Shown here: positions 44,943 to 55,995 of the stretch, piece after piece
Layout: every line of letters begins with the position of its first letter
How positions within the stretch are numbered: position 1 is the first letter of the stretch
Assembly (NCBI GenBank): GCA_020746835.1
Contig: JAGPNK010000018.1
Span: forward strand, 248,001-312,000
From: Stachybotrys elegans
Lineage: Eukaryota; Ascomycota; Sordariomycetes; Hypocreales; Stachybotryaceae
Reading direction: 5' to 3'
DNA: 64,000 nucleotides
Made by a program: the position numbers and the translations under genes
Notes under the pieces: generated by a model
Seen by the model: the letters and a program-made list of their open reading frames with translations, nothing else
Database searches by the model: none
What the model was told of the DNA's origin: nothing

Positions 44943-45719
44943 ATGGCTTCCCGAAAGATTCTTCTTATTCTTGGTGCCGGCCCAGGCATTGCCCGTGGTG
45001 TGGCGGAAAAGTTCAAGTCTGCAGGCTACGGCACAGCTATAGTCTCGCGCAGTAAACCCGCTGACGGATTGTATCCCGCGGATACCGTTTCGATCCAGGC
45101 TGATTTGAGGGATGCCTCGTCGATTCCCAAGATCTTCGACACAGTCAAGGACAAACTGGGCGGCTCCCCCAGCGTCGTTGTCTACAACGCTGCTGCCATG
45201 ACAGTGCCGTCGGACCTCAGCAACCCCTTCTCTGTGTCGCCCGAGGATCTTGAGCGAGACATGGCAATCATGAACACAACTCCATACGTGGCTGCAGGCC
45301 AAGCTGTCGCAGGTTTTGAAGCCGCCAAGGACGACACCCCAAAGGCATTCATCTACACCGGCAATATGCTCGCTGGCCAGACCCGCCCTGTGCCGTACGT
45401 TGTAACCTTGGGCACTGGCAAGAGTGCAGCGAGCTACTGGCTGGGGACCGCAGCATCATTTTACAAGGACAAGGGCTACGGGTAAGGAGAAAACGCCAAA
45501 CGCCAACCAGGAGACAAACTAACCAAAAATCCTAGTTTCTATTTCGCGGACGAGAGAAAGGCGGATGGCAGCTCTATCCCAGGGCTAAATGAGTTGTCGG
45601 CATCTGCAACGGGAGATTTCTATCTTGAACTTGCCGAGGGCAAGAAACAATATCCCTTCCACGCGACCTTTGTTGCAGGACAGGGATATGTGCACTTTCC
45701 CGATACCACCAGGGTTTAA
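44943..45719 (+). CDS. Atypical short-chain dehydrogenase
   Basis: Two exons (44943-45481, 45536-45719) give 240 aa. The cofactor loop is ILGAGPGIARGVA, and a basic residue follows the second strand (VSRSKP), suggesting NADP. The NNAG motif is replaced by NAAAM. No YxxxK appears after the TGN strand; the nearest tyrosine and lysine are eight residues apart (PYVVTLGTGK). This variation is seen in a fungal SDR subfamily, and the protein may catalyse a different reaction or act as a binding protein. Expression is likely, given a TATA box 83 bp upstream. Confidence 0.87.
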
Positions 45720-46060
45720 CCTGTGCAGCGTCTTTGTCTAGATCAATTGCGCAAGGAAGGATCATGAAACAGGACCATGCATCTTTCTGGCGAGGTTCAG
45801 CGTCTGGCCTAGTGAATGGTTGGTGTGTAACAGGCCCAAAGGCTGCTCATGCTGAAATGAAAACCGAATTACATTAATAATGCTTAAATGACATAAGAAG
45901 ATCGCTTACTTGATGGTGAAATCTGCACATCCTGTGGTATGCTCCAATGTATGCTGCACGATTCATGTGTTCTCAAACCCGAAACGCTTAGCTTTAGAGG
46001 AATTTTTTGATACGTTGGCCTTATGTGACGCTATGCATTTGATTGAACCTCGTTATTAAA
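45720..46060. other. Intergenic between convergent genes
   Basis: 341 bp of 3' regions. Nothing else seen. Confidence 0.45.
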
Positions 46061-46567
46061 CTATTCTTCCTCTTCGGGCTCCTGCTCCTCCTGCTCCTCC
46101 TCCTGTTCTTCCTCCTGGTGGTGGCCATCTACGTCCACCATTAGTTTCTATGCTAGGACCTTGCCAAGAGAGGGGCTCGGCAAAACTCACCAAAGCGAAA
46201 TTCGCCGTTGTCATTGCTCAGGCGCTCGCCTAGGTTGATATCGGCATCAACTGCATCACCATTCATATTGTATAGCTTTGCTCGTAGAATAGGCACCGAT
46301 GCGTCGCCCTCGATCTCAAAGCTGATTTCCTCGGCAGAATTGGCGAAGTCTGGAAGAGTGGTCGGGTCAAATGATGTTTCACTGTATGGATAAGGAAGAG
46401 GACTACAAACCGACACCATCCCACTGGAATGAACCGTTGTTATTGCCAATGCAGGTATTCAGATCGAACTCAGCCTCTACGAAGTCGCCGTCCACATTGC
46501 ATAGCTCAGCACGGAGGATGTGGCCATCCTCGACTGTGATGTTCTGGGCGCTCTCGTGAAAAGTCAT
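46061..46567 (-). CDS. Cyanovirin-N homolog (CVNH) lectin with acidic tail
   Basis: Three exons on the minus strand (46567-46417, 46349-46191, 46128-46061) give 125 aa. Two tandem CVNH half-repeats are visible. Repeat 1 runs from FHESAQNITVEDG to CIGNNNGSFQWD; repeat 2 runs from FANSAEEISFEIEG to LSNDNGEFRF. There is no signal peptide, so the lectin is cytosolic or leaves by a non-classical route. The C-terminal 20 residues are almost all Glu/Gln, encoded by a CTCCTG-type compound repeat, and are not part of the normal fold. CVNH proteins bind mannose-type glycans. Intron 1 uses the acceptor before 46349; the nearer AG would break the frame. Confidence 0.9.
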
Positions 46568-48078
46568 GATGATTGTATGTGTTCAGGTGGTGAAGTTCTA
46601 AGAGAAGACAACGGCAAGATGCCAGTGATTTCTCAGACCATATTTAACTCTCCCAACAGAAGTCTTGGCAAGTCTTCCTTCATGCGTGGACCACGGCGCT
46701 TGGCAATGCTCCACGTCCGTCCACGTATATGCCAAGACAACAGTAGACCCTTTGCTCCATGCGGAGTTACATATTGTGCTACAATGACATCCTCTGCCCA
46801 GTCGCCGTACTCTGGCGGCAAATCCATGCCGAGCCAAGAGCTTGGGGAGTAATGCCAATGTCGCATCCTCTTACACCAATGTGGCCACCTGGACTCAGTT
46901 CCCTTGTGCTACGCACTGGGACTGGGCCTGCGCTTCCGACCTTCTGTCTTATGGCGGGGAATGAGAATCTGTCTCATATCGAGTTCAGGAATCTTCGGAA
47001 CTGTTACGTGGCAATGTGGATCTGCTGATGATCAAGGAGGCGAAACGACAAGAAGTCGATTTACCTTTGTCATTATCAACATGGTCTGGGAGGCCTCCTT
47101 CACACATGGCGTCTCTACGAGGACTCACATGCAAGAAGCTAAACAGTATGAGAGCGTCATGACAAATTTGTCGTATCTGCACTCCACAATGTGTGTATAG
47201 GATCTCGGCTTTCCTCGGGTCATGCGACCACCTACCTTTCGAACGGTGATATTTTTCCTTTGACGTCGTCTTCCGAGTGTCGCGATTATCCTGATCGCAA
47301 GCGGGGTACTGGCTGGGCAAGAATGCCTGCATGAATACTGCATATGTACTGCGTAGGCCCGCATTTTGAACACACAAAGAAGCTTCAAGAATCTGCGTTA
47401 GCTCACAATTATCGTCAATATCTCGCACCATCTCGGTTACGGCTCTCCGTATCGCAGGGTCTCTGGACCCTGTACCATCCATGTCCTTCGTTGAGCCTTC
47501 CCAAGGCGGTCAACTTGGTAATCACATCAGGTGCAGCTCTCACCAAAGTCCCGTACTCCATCACCTCCAGAGCTCTGGTCTTAGCAGCCGCAGCTAACCA
47601 CTTCTAACACCAAACGAGGCAGCTAGTATGCCTTCCTCCATCAGCTTCTCATTCGGGCGCTACTTTCTTGTTTGGCCCGAGCCCAACGCCAAGATGCTCT
47701 GCGGTACAAGCGATGTTGCAATGATCGAACCAGATGGGTAGAATCACCTGAGGGGCACAGCTCTCAAAATTGTTGACCACTCGCAGGCCAAGGTCCCCGA
47801 CGGGGCGGCTAAGAAGAGTGCCTCATGTAGCTGTTTGATCCACCACGATACACCATGAGGACACGTCTCCTGCCCCCAGCAACGAGGCCGGATCCACCTC
47901 AAACAGCTCTCGATTCTGAGTCGTCCCTGCTCCACGCACGTTTGCAGTAGATCTAACACAGTCATCTCATACACCTTAACTTGAACAAGTTGAGTAAATA
48001 GGTGGTAAGTCTTCCTGAGTTAATCTAGTTGCTCAGTTGTATTTCTGTTGCAACCCAACCAACGATATGATGAACAGC
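46568..48078. other. 1.5-kb stretch with no recognisable gene
   Basis: Several frames of 75-165 codons occur on both strands (for example 46985-47482 and 47744-47974, both minus), but none shows a domain, signal peptide or intron structure that I can support. It could be remnant coding sequence or long promoter. Confidence 0.4.
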
Positions 48079-49135
48079 CTAATCGGCTTCGCCCGTTACC
48101 CATTCCAGAGCCCCAGTAATGTGATCAATAAAATATGGCTCATAGTAGGTCTCCACGGTGTGACCCTGGCCGGTGTAGAACGCTCGTGCCCTGCCCTTAT
48201 ACACTGAGAACCAAGAGATTGGATGAGGTTCCATGTGCTCCCGCTCGGGGAACAGGGTAATTTCATCGATGTATGTCTCCGCTAGTGTTGTTAGTATCGT
48301 GTAGTTGTCGGGGAAGTCAGCTACGTTGGTTTTGAACGAGTACCACTCATCAACTCGGTTGTGCGTTGAGGGCAGGTTGGAGGTTGATGGATGGTCGTGG
48401 GTTTGAATGAGGAGATCATCAGGGCGCACATTGCCGCCTTGAAGTGCTTAGCCAACGACCAAGAACACAATAAGCCACGCATACCTGGGGGATATCTTTC
48501 TCTCTGGGCATTACTGCAAGCTTCAGATGTGCCACATGGATGCGACAAGAACTGCATGCAAAGTCAGTCAACGATGAAGGTGTCGCCGTGTAGCTGCAAT
48601 AGCCGTTGCGGCTCACCTGTCCGCCCACGAGTCCACTGAACCAATCAGGCATATCATTTCCGAAATCAGCCGCTGCATATATCGAAGTTGCCGTTAGTCA
48701 AGTCATTTCGGGTGCTCAATGAATGCCAACCTACCAGCGTGAATACCAAGCCATGAACCGCCGTTGAGAAGGAAATCTTCCAAGGCGGCTGATTCATCGG
48801 CGGATAAGAAATTTCCAGTTGTAGATACGAATACAAGCGTGGTGAAATTGCTCAGTCCCTGGGTAAAGATAGATGAGTCCTCCGAAGCGGCCACGGACCA
48901 TCCTTTGTCGTTTGCGATTGATGTCACGAGATTAATGCCATCGGGAATACTACATGGCTGAATAAGTGACCCCTATTCATTCAAGGTAAAACATAAAATG
49001 GTTGGCTCACCTATCATGACGGTAGCCTTCTGTCTTGCTGAAAATTAGAAGGCTCGGAGTGTCACCCTGAGCGGACGCAACGCCAAGAGCAGAAATAAAA
49101 GCCAGTGTGGCCGATAGAGCCCTGGCTAAAGACAT
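48079..49135 (-). CDS. Secreted ThuA-domain protein
   Basis: Five exons on the minus strand (49135-49011, 48949-48735, 48672-48617, 48551-48485, 48437-48079) give 273 aa. The signal peptide ends near GVASAQG. ThuA-type class I glutamine-amidotransferase-like fold landmarks are: FSKTEGYRHDSI at the start of the fold, a LVFVSTTG strand, WLGIHAAADF at the nucleophile-elbow position with no Cys there, and DELYSFK-like RVDEWYSFKTN. It ends with PISWFSVYKGRARAFYTGQGH. ThuA proteins are linked to trehalose and other sugar metabolism in bacteria; the role of secreted fungal versions is unclear. Four small introns make this the most fragmented model in the area. Confidence 0.88.
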
Positions 49136-49852
49136 GAGCAACTATGAACAGCCTAAGCTGGCAGGCAGTTTAGTTGTGATAGAAAAGCAAAGCCCCTGAC
49201 CAGACCGAAGTACCCAAGGTTTTAAATACGCCCTTGACAAGATTCTGGATGGCGTACGTCATCTTGTTTCAAGGTCAAGAGTCATGATAGGACGGATTGA
49301 TTATCAAAACCAGGAAATGGCCCTCTTCTGTCCTCTCTTGAAACGGAACAAGCCCTTCTTACCTAGATTGGAAGGCTGTTCTGCACGAGGCTTGGCAGCC
49401 AAGAGATCGGCGGATGGAGGGTCGTCATTCTCGTCACTTGCCTATCAACCTTTTCATGCAACAGCTCAAAAAGAATCGCTCTTAATAGATGGCAGGTCGG
49501 TCATATTGCACAATCATAGATGAGGGGTGAGATGTGAAGCCATTTTCTTCTCAAGTTGAAATGCATTTTGCTCATCTGTCATGACATCTACTGTCCGAGG
49601 GAGCCCTCCTCCACATCAATGATATCTATGTTATTAGGCAGAGAATCCATAATTCCCACATTATTAATCTACCAAGACATGATGCGTTTAATCTGAGACG
49701 AGGAACTGTGGACAAGAAGTCGGCAGTAGCCTTGTAAATAGTTTGCCTGTGGTTGTATGGACTCGAGCTAATCCATTCCATACAAGACAACTACGTAGAC
49801 ATACCTTACTACCAGCCGAGGCCGTCCATTTTAGGTCCTCTCGTGATGAAGC
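49136..49852. other. Intergenic: ThuA promoter region
   Basis: 717 bp between the ThuA start and the phosphodiesterase stop. A TATTTAAA motif on the minus strand at 49221-49228 lies about 90 bp upstream of the ThuA start codon. Confidence 0.45.
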
Positions 49853-50522
49853 TCATAATTGTCTCGTAGCAATTGGCTTCCATTCATCAATCGAGCGATC
49901 TGTCGGCACCAACCAAACAATTCCACCATCCCACCCTGAGAACGAGCCGGCAACCGGAGACTGACTGCTAAGCTTTACGCCTTGGTTGCGAACCAAAGTT
50001 TCAATCTCGGCGAGCTTGCCATCCTCGATAGGAACGCTTCCACTACAATGAACACGTTAGCGAGAGCTATGTCAACTTGCACGACGATGAGACATCATAC
50101 TATATTAGGCTGACGTGTGGTCCAAAAGCCAGATTCCATTCACGCAGCCAGCTTTCGGTGGCTGGACCAATCGAGTCTTCACCGATTACGCCGCGTGCCC
50201 TTGCGACTCCTGCTGCCTCTCGGACGCCCTCAAATTCCACCTTGAGGTAGCTCCGACGGAAGAAAACGTCTTCCGTTTTAAGGCTCTGGAGACGCACGTG
50301 AACCGTGCTGGTATCTGGCCAGGCGATAGAATCCAGCCATCCTTGGGGGTCGTCACCGTACGTCTTGGGGTCAATGTTGGACGTCAACGTCATGTGTGGG
50401 GAGAATGTAGGGCCGGTAAGTTCGGGGAACTGGGCTGGGAGATGATGGGAGATGATATCGCTCAAAAGTTTGTGAAGCGGGTGCTCCGTCGGCGGAACCA
50501 ACCAAAGGGAAGACCCGGGCAT
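49853..50522 (-). CDS. CPD1: 2',3'-cyclic-nucleotide 3'-phosphodiesterase (2H family)
   Basis: Two exons (50522-50101, 50042-49853) give 203 aa. The two catalytic H-x-[TS]-x motifs of 2H phosphoesterases are present: HMTLTS near residue 43 and HVSLIY near residue 137, the second spanning the intron. SLWLVPP at the start and GGIVWLVP near the end resemble the family. In yeast, Cpd1 converts ADP-ribose 1'',2''-cyclic phosphate, a by-product of tRNA splicing. The protein is probably cytosolic, and its place within the accessory region looks incidental. Confidence 0.9.
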
Positions 50523-52267
50523 CTCTACAATTTGTGGCTCTCAAGCATTGACGTTGGTGTCGAGGAAGAGACGTTCATGTCCCCTCTCTTCTTCTCGCCA
50601 ACCCTTTTGCTTTTGCCCACAATTCCATTCGGGACGATCACCTCTAGCGCTGTGGAGACAACGGCTAATTCCGGACGATTCATAAGGGTCAAGCCAGGCG
50701 GCGGGCAGATCTTGTACGCAAGATGTCGATTACAACCAGCAAGACAAGTGACATCTCAAGCAGCATCTCTTTAGGATGGAGACTTTGAATGCATCCGTCA
50801 TGAAGAATTACGAGACGGAGGGCGCAAGACATGGTATTCTACTCTCTGTCTTATTACGAATGGCATCCCCTTGACCGACCAAGCGTACGACTCATGGACC
50901 ACTGCTGCTTGTGTGAGGCGCGAGACAGAGCCGAACAAGGTCACGGCTAAACAACAGTGACAGCCAACGCAATGGCCTGAATGGCGGTGTACAAAGGGGG
51001 TGGTGCAGAATGCATCAACGACATATATGCAGTGCTGACCAAAGTGCAATGGGCATTTTGTAACATGTAGGTCGAAACTTTCATGTGAAGATCGGTCCGC
51101 TCTCGGAGCTCTGCATCACTAGCAGGAGGTACGAAGCGTCAGAGGTCAGCTCGGATTGCAGGCTGCAACTCCCATCCCACCTCTTCAAGTGATGCAATGC
51201 ACAGCCCCCCTGCTTTAAGTCTAGAACCTGCAGGCGTTTATCCCCTTTGTCTGAGAGCCAGGAAATTCCAGGTGCTGGCGGCTCGGATGGGAAGAGATGC
51301 CGGCGGGGAAGGTGAGCCAAGAAGCATTGAGGAAGCAGAGAGGTTACACGGTTGATGAGAAGGACGCAACATAATCTCTTCAAGCATGCACATTGCGTTC
51401 GAGGCCTTGCCATGCATATGTGTGTAAGACTAGTCTGCGACATGCGAAGGAGGGCGAGGCCCAACCGACGAGCCGAGAGCCCGCACGGCCAACAGCGACT
51501 GGCCCGGTTAATTACGAGCACATCGATATTGCAATTCCTGTTGGTAATCTTTTCAATTCAGCCTATCGGACCTGTTCATTAATACGCCCGGCCACCATCC
51601 CCCGACCTAGCTGACTCGGGCAGCAGCAGGATGCCTAGTCTTTAGATTAGCATGCCGCTTACTGCAGTATGCTTATTGGCCAAGTATTGCAAGAACACCA
51701 TGTTGGCCGCGAACGAGCAATGATCGTCGAGGCGGCAGGCTGCTTGCGGAAATGTTGCTGCTGCTGGCGCCGAGGCTGATGCCATTGCTAATGTCCCCTG
51801 ACATCTGTCCGATGGGTGAAGATTGAACAATCGTTCCGTGAAGTATCCCGTTCAAGGCCCGTAGAACTTCCGGATATTGTGCCATTCGGAAAAGGGTCAG
51901 TGACTTTGGGAGGTCTCCTTGAAGGCATGGTATTTTAAGCATCTATAATAGAGATACCAGGGGCCGCTTGGGGCTGACATGTGCCGCAACTAAGTCCCGG
52001 GGTGAGTGATATTGCGCATCTGCACGACATCTACTGGCTGGGTGCCTCGGAATGCGTCCAGCGGGATAATAAGCATTGGGTTACACTGCAGCCGCTCTGT
52101 TGGAACTTGTGTGTCTGCCAGTAGCTGCTGATACGAAATGTTAGGAAATGGGGCCTTTCACACGCGCGGTCATGTATTAATAGGGGCGACTGTCCACGTA
52201 CATCAAGTACTGCATCAAGATCATTCTGTGGTGAAGTCGAATCATCTCGTACTCACGCATCGCCAAT
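50523..52267. other. 1.7-kb intergenic region upstream of tyrosinase
   Basis: Short frames only. The minus-strand frame at 51673-51942 has a serine-rich, protein-like composition but no start context or partner exon that I can defend. Confidence 0.4.
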
Positions 52268-53587
52268 ATGGTCCGGTTGTCCTGGATCCCCTTCGTTTTC
52301 GCTAGCCTTTCTGTGGCTGTTGAGACAACTCAGCACAGCACCAGAGAGGCAGCATGTACAGTCAAGGTTCAGCACAAGCCATGGTTCGTGTTTGGCAGCA
52401 CTATTGAGACCAGCAAGCTGACCAGTCTAACAGGCAGATGCTTACCAGCGCAGAGAGAACGGCGTATATTAACGCGGAGCTCTGCTTGATGGAAGCACCT
52501 ACCAGGCTCAATGTTGCTGGGTCTAAGACTTTGTGGGATGACCTCCAGTGGGCACACATCCTACAGGCCAACGTCATGCACGATGTGGTGAGTTTGACAC
52601 TTCGCCTAACCTTTGTACTGGGTTTATTATTCCGCTCTTCTTACTGCTCTTCATCGTACAATTAATTATCCCTTCATCAAGGATACTGATGACATTCAGG
52701 GCCACTTCCTCCCTTGGCATCGATATTTCTTTGTTGTGCACGGAAACCTACTGCGCGAGGAATGCGGCTACACAGGACCATTGCCGTGAGTGCGATGAAC
52801 AGAACACATGACCTAGTAACTGACCATAAAGGTACTGGGATGAGACTGCCGATGCGTCCCTTTCTGATCTCAGCCGCTCACCTGTCTTCCAAAATACTGC
52901 CTTTGGCGGCACTGGGTCTGGAGCGCAGAGCTACATCACGACTGGGCCATTTGCTTCGCTGGCACTGCGAATGAGAAGGCCCGGCCAATCTGCGTCCAAT
53001 TATCGCATCTCCAGAAGCCTCAATGTCAGATCTCTTGCGAGTGCGAGACAGGCAAGCCTGGATGCTTGTTTCCAGATGACGACCTATACCGCCGCCTGGG
53101 AGTGCTGGGGCGGATCGCCTCACGGCGCTGGTCATGGCGCTACGGGCGGTCTCATGGTTGATGTTTTTGCCAGCCCGGGTGACCCCGTCTTCTACCTCCA
53201 TGTGAGTCAAACACCCTCTTCAACAGCCAAGTGCTAACCCGACATCAGCACGGTTGGCTCGATGCCATGTGGTGGAAGTGGCAAACTCTCGACCTCCCTG
53301 GTCGTCTCACCGACATGGGTGGAAGAAATGTTCCTCGGCTGAGCTACGTTCAACGTCTTGGAACGGGTTTGCCTGGACGAGAGTGGACCGACTACCATGG
53401 CGAGCGTGGAAACATCACAACGCTGAACCACATACTTTCTGTCAATGAACTAGCCCCGAATGTCACTGTCGGGAATGTCATGGACGTAGGAGGCAGCGTG
53501 GTTTGCGCCGACTACATCTTCAGCAACAGCTTCAATGCTACCATCAACACCATTGTCGATGGTTTCATGACGACATTTACGGAATAG
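52268..53587 (+). CDS. Secreted tyrosinase (type 3 copper protein)
   Basis: Five exons (52268-52383, 52434-52587, 52700-52785, 52832-53201, 53249-53587) give 354 aa, with a signal peptide of about 18 residues. The CuA region reads MHDVGHFLPWHRYFF, with preceding histidine in QWAH. The CuB region has PHGAGH and DPVFYLHHGWLDAMWWKWQ. This short form lacks the long C-terminal cap domain of classical tyrosinases, as in the secreted tyrosinase/o-aminophenol-oxidase-like group of fungi. It could oxidise phenols for pigment or metabolite tailoring. It converges on the NCS1 permease gene. Confidence 0.92.
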
Positions 53588-53703
53588 ATGTGTCTGCTGC
53601 CTACATTCACAGAATATGCATACATGGAATGGAATGTTGATGGTACTTCAGTGCAACGGCATGTCTAGAACAATTGTCTATATTAAAGTACTTCAGACCC
53701 CGG

Positions 53704-55374
53704 TCAGATCTTGACAGTGCCTCCGCTCTTCTCATCCGCATGGCCCGTACTGCCCTCTCCTATGCTGGCCTCGGCAACCTCGACAGACTCAATGGTTGTG
53801 CCACCTAGTCGGTTCTCCTCATCAGGCCTAACATAGTCCTTGGGCTCCTTCCAGGATGACTCGACAATTGCAGGCGGCCAGATCTTGCAGCTAGCCCAGT
53901 AGAGGCCACCAGCCAGGAAAAGAGCGACCCAGTACGCAAAGTAATAGAAGCGCTCGATGCCGAGAGGGGCGGCAACGCCAAGGTTATGCAGGAAGCCGTA
54001 AAAGTTGGGCGCGATGCCAACGACATAGGCAACATATGCTCTGATGTTCCAGCCGCGGGTATAGTAGTACGCGCCGGTCTTTGAAGAGGTGAAGCAGTCG
54101 GGGATGTCGATGCGTCCTTTGGTCACAATGTAGTAGTTGGTGAGCATGACTCCCGTAATGGCAGCCAAAAAGGTCTGGTACGAAGCAAGGAAAGAAATAA
54201 ATGTGATGGCGCTGCCAAGCAAGAACCAGGGGTTGATGGCAAATGACAAGACGGCAGCCAGGAAAAAGCCTCGTCGGACGGTGAAGTACTTGGGGAGCAG
54301 CGCAGCAATGTCATTGCCAGCAGGCAGGGAGTTCTCGAAGATGGAACTGAACAAGCAGCTGTACGCAAAACACGCCGCGATGAAGAAGCAGCCGGCTCGG
54401 TTGCGGGACGAGTAATCTGCCGTCTGGATTCTGTCGAGGAATGTGACGGGGTTCCAGATGAGCTCTCCAAAGATGACCTGGCTCGAGGCACAGACGAGGT
54501 TGCCGACAATGGCGACCAGGCAGTTGGAGACGGGGAAGCCAAAGAGGTTACCAAGCAGGACGTCGGTGTTCTTCTGGGCATATCGCTGGAAGTCGGATGC
54601 GTTGCTGGCAAATGTCGCCGAGTTGGCTGCGTTGAGAAAGAGGAATCGCACAATCAACCATGAGCGCTCGCTGCCTGTGGCAAACCCGGGCTGGTGGACG
54701 ACAGGGCCGAGGCCGCCTGCAAGCGACACAACCCAGGCAAGCATAGCGACGGCCGAGATGATGAAGACGACGAGCTTTGCATAGACGAGGCCGCGCATCT
54801 TGGGGACCGGGTATACCAGGAATGCGCAGTTGACAAGCCAGAAGAGGACGAAGCCAATCATGCCCGCCGTGGTCAAGGCAGAGCCGCTGCCCATTGTGTT
54901 TGGTATGTCGGCAATGCTAGGGAAGATGGCGTGGAGCATTACGTAGACACACTGTCCTCCCTGAACCAGGTTGACTCCATTCCACACAATGGCCATGACG
55001 GCGCGATTGAAGGTCGGCCACCACGCTCCATAGACTCCAAATGATGTTCGGCAAACGACAGGGTAGCCTATGTGATAGGTCGCTCCCGCTCTTCCATTGA
55101 GAGTAATGATGAGGGCGATGAGAAACTGGCCGCCAAACTGGCAGCCCAAGGACTCCCAGATGCTCAGACCGAGCGCTTGGGCCGAGGAGCTGGCGTACCA
55201 GTTGGAGACGGTAGCAGTTGCCGAGAACCAGAAGATGTTATACGTCCAGAACGTCCACGTGCGGTCGGCGAGCTTGAGCGGGCGGATATCGTCATTGTCG
55301 AGCAACGCGTCCTTGCCTCGCGTCTCTTCGGCGCCCGTCGCAAATTTGCGAAACCGGTAATTGAGGATCCCCAT
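53704..55374 (-). CDS. NCS1-family nucleobase permease (uracil/allantoin type)
   Basis: A single exon of 556 aa from ATG 55374. The frame stays open to 55464 and would add 30 hydrophobic residues, but MGILNYRFRKF is closer to the usual start. About twelve membrane segments are visible. NCS1 landmarks are DIRPLKLADRTWTFWTY, the TM1 region NIFWFSATATVSNW, WWPTFNRAVMAIVWNGVN and NASDFQRYAQ. It is likely a plasma-membrane proton symporter for uracil, allantoin or a related base. It is divergent from the dioxygenase gene, and a shared promoter suggests a joint role in base uptake and oxidation. Confidence 0.93.
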   Translation of the reverse strand: MGILNYRFRKFATGAEETRGKDALLDNDDIRPLKLADRTWTFWTYNIFWFSATATVSNWYASSSAQALGLSIWESLGCQFGGQFLIALIITLNGRAGATYHIGYPVVCRTSFGVYGAWWPTFNRAVMAIVWNGVNLVQGGQCVYVMLHAIFPSIADIPNTMGSGSALTTAGMIGFVLFWLVNCAFLVYPVPKMRGLVYAKLVVFIISAVAMLAWVVSLAGGLGPVVHQPGFATGSERSWLIVRFLFLNAANSATFASNASDFQRYAQKNTDVLLGNLFGFPVSNCLVAIVGNLVCASSQVIFGELIWNPVTFLDRIQTADYSSRNRAGCFFIAACFAYSCLFSSIFENSLPAGNDIAALLPKYFTVRRGFFLAAVLSFAINPWFLLGSAITFISFLASYQTFLAAITGVMLTNYYIVTKGRIDIPDCFTSSKTGAYYYTRGWNIRAYVAYVVGIAPNFYGFLHNLGVAAPLGIERFYYFAYWVALFLAGGLYWASCKIWPPAIVESSWKEPKDYVRPDEENRLGGTTIESVEVAEASIGEGSTGHADEKSGGTVKI

Positions 55375-55995
55375 GCTGAGCGAACGGGAGTGGATCCACG
55401 TCAATAAGATGACCAAAAGTAATGAGGAAAACGCAAGGGAAGCTGACGCAGTTTGGCTCGTCACCTGGCGATGTCAATGCCTCCCACGCGGGCCTCGATG
55501 TTTATAGTCGTCACCGTCACGTATCAAGACCTATCAAGCAGCATAGGTCCATGCTCTTGGACCCTATCAAGGGCGCAAGATAACGCGAGCAATCAACAAG
55601 CCAACCTGGGTCAATGTCAAGGCGAAAAGATTTGACCAACCTTATCTCGGACCCAAATTAGCGTAGTCATTACATTTTGCATTGGTTTCTCTTAGCCAGG
55701 GCATGGATCGCTCCCTTCTAGCCTGGTCCAGAATGCAATGAGTGGGTATCCAGATAAAACTAACGGGTCTTCCCGAACACCGGCGGTCATCACCGGATAT
55801 CGTGGGACTCCGTAGGAAGCCGCTACAAAGGCATAAACTCCACGGAACACGCGAATCATCATGTCCATGAAGATCTCGGCGGTCACACGGCGAAGGGAGC
55901 TCTGGGAATAAAGGCGAGCTGTGAACCATATCTTGGCTCACTCTTGTATAGCCGTCAATCCTCAACCACGCAACTGAGTATCTCAAACACAAATC
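55375..55995. promoter_or_regulatory. Bidirectional promoter region, permease and dioxygenase
   Basis: 621 bp between divergent starts. I see no unambiguous TATA box on either side. Confidence 0.45.

Noticed and set aside
46153..46449. Frameshift in the CVNH gene
   Set aside because: At first the second repeat seemed out of frame, but an intron from 46416 to 46350 restores both the frame and the expected repeat spacing.
46985..47482. 165-codon minus-strand frame in the gene-poor stretch 46.6-48.1 kb
   Set aside because: Composition is irregular, there is no domain motif, and the neighbouring frames do not join through plausible introns. Kept as intergenic.
50115..50774. 219-codon plus-strand frame
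   Set aside because: Antisense of the cyclic phosphodiesterase gene, whose two H-x-[TS]-x motifs and splice site are convincing.
51673..51942. Serine-rich minus-strand frame with protein-like composition
   Set aside because: It has no supported start, no family motif and no partner exon upstream. It might be a relic but cannot be defended.
55375..55464. 30-residue N-terminal extension of the NCS1 permease
   Set aside because: Open frame, but hydrophobic and not typical of the family start. ATG 55374 preferred, with the longer form left as a possibility.
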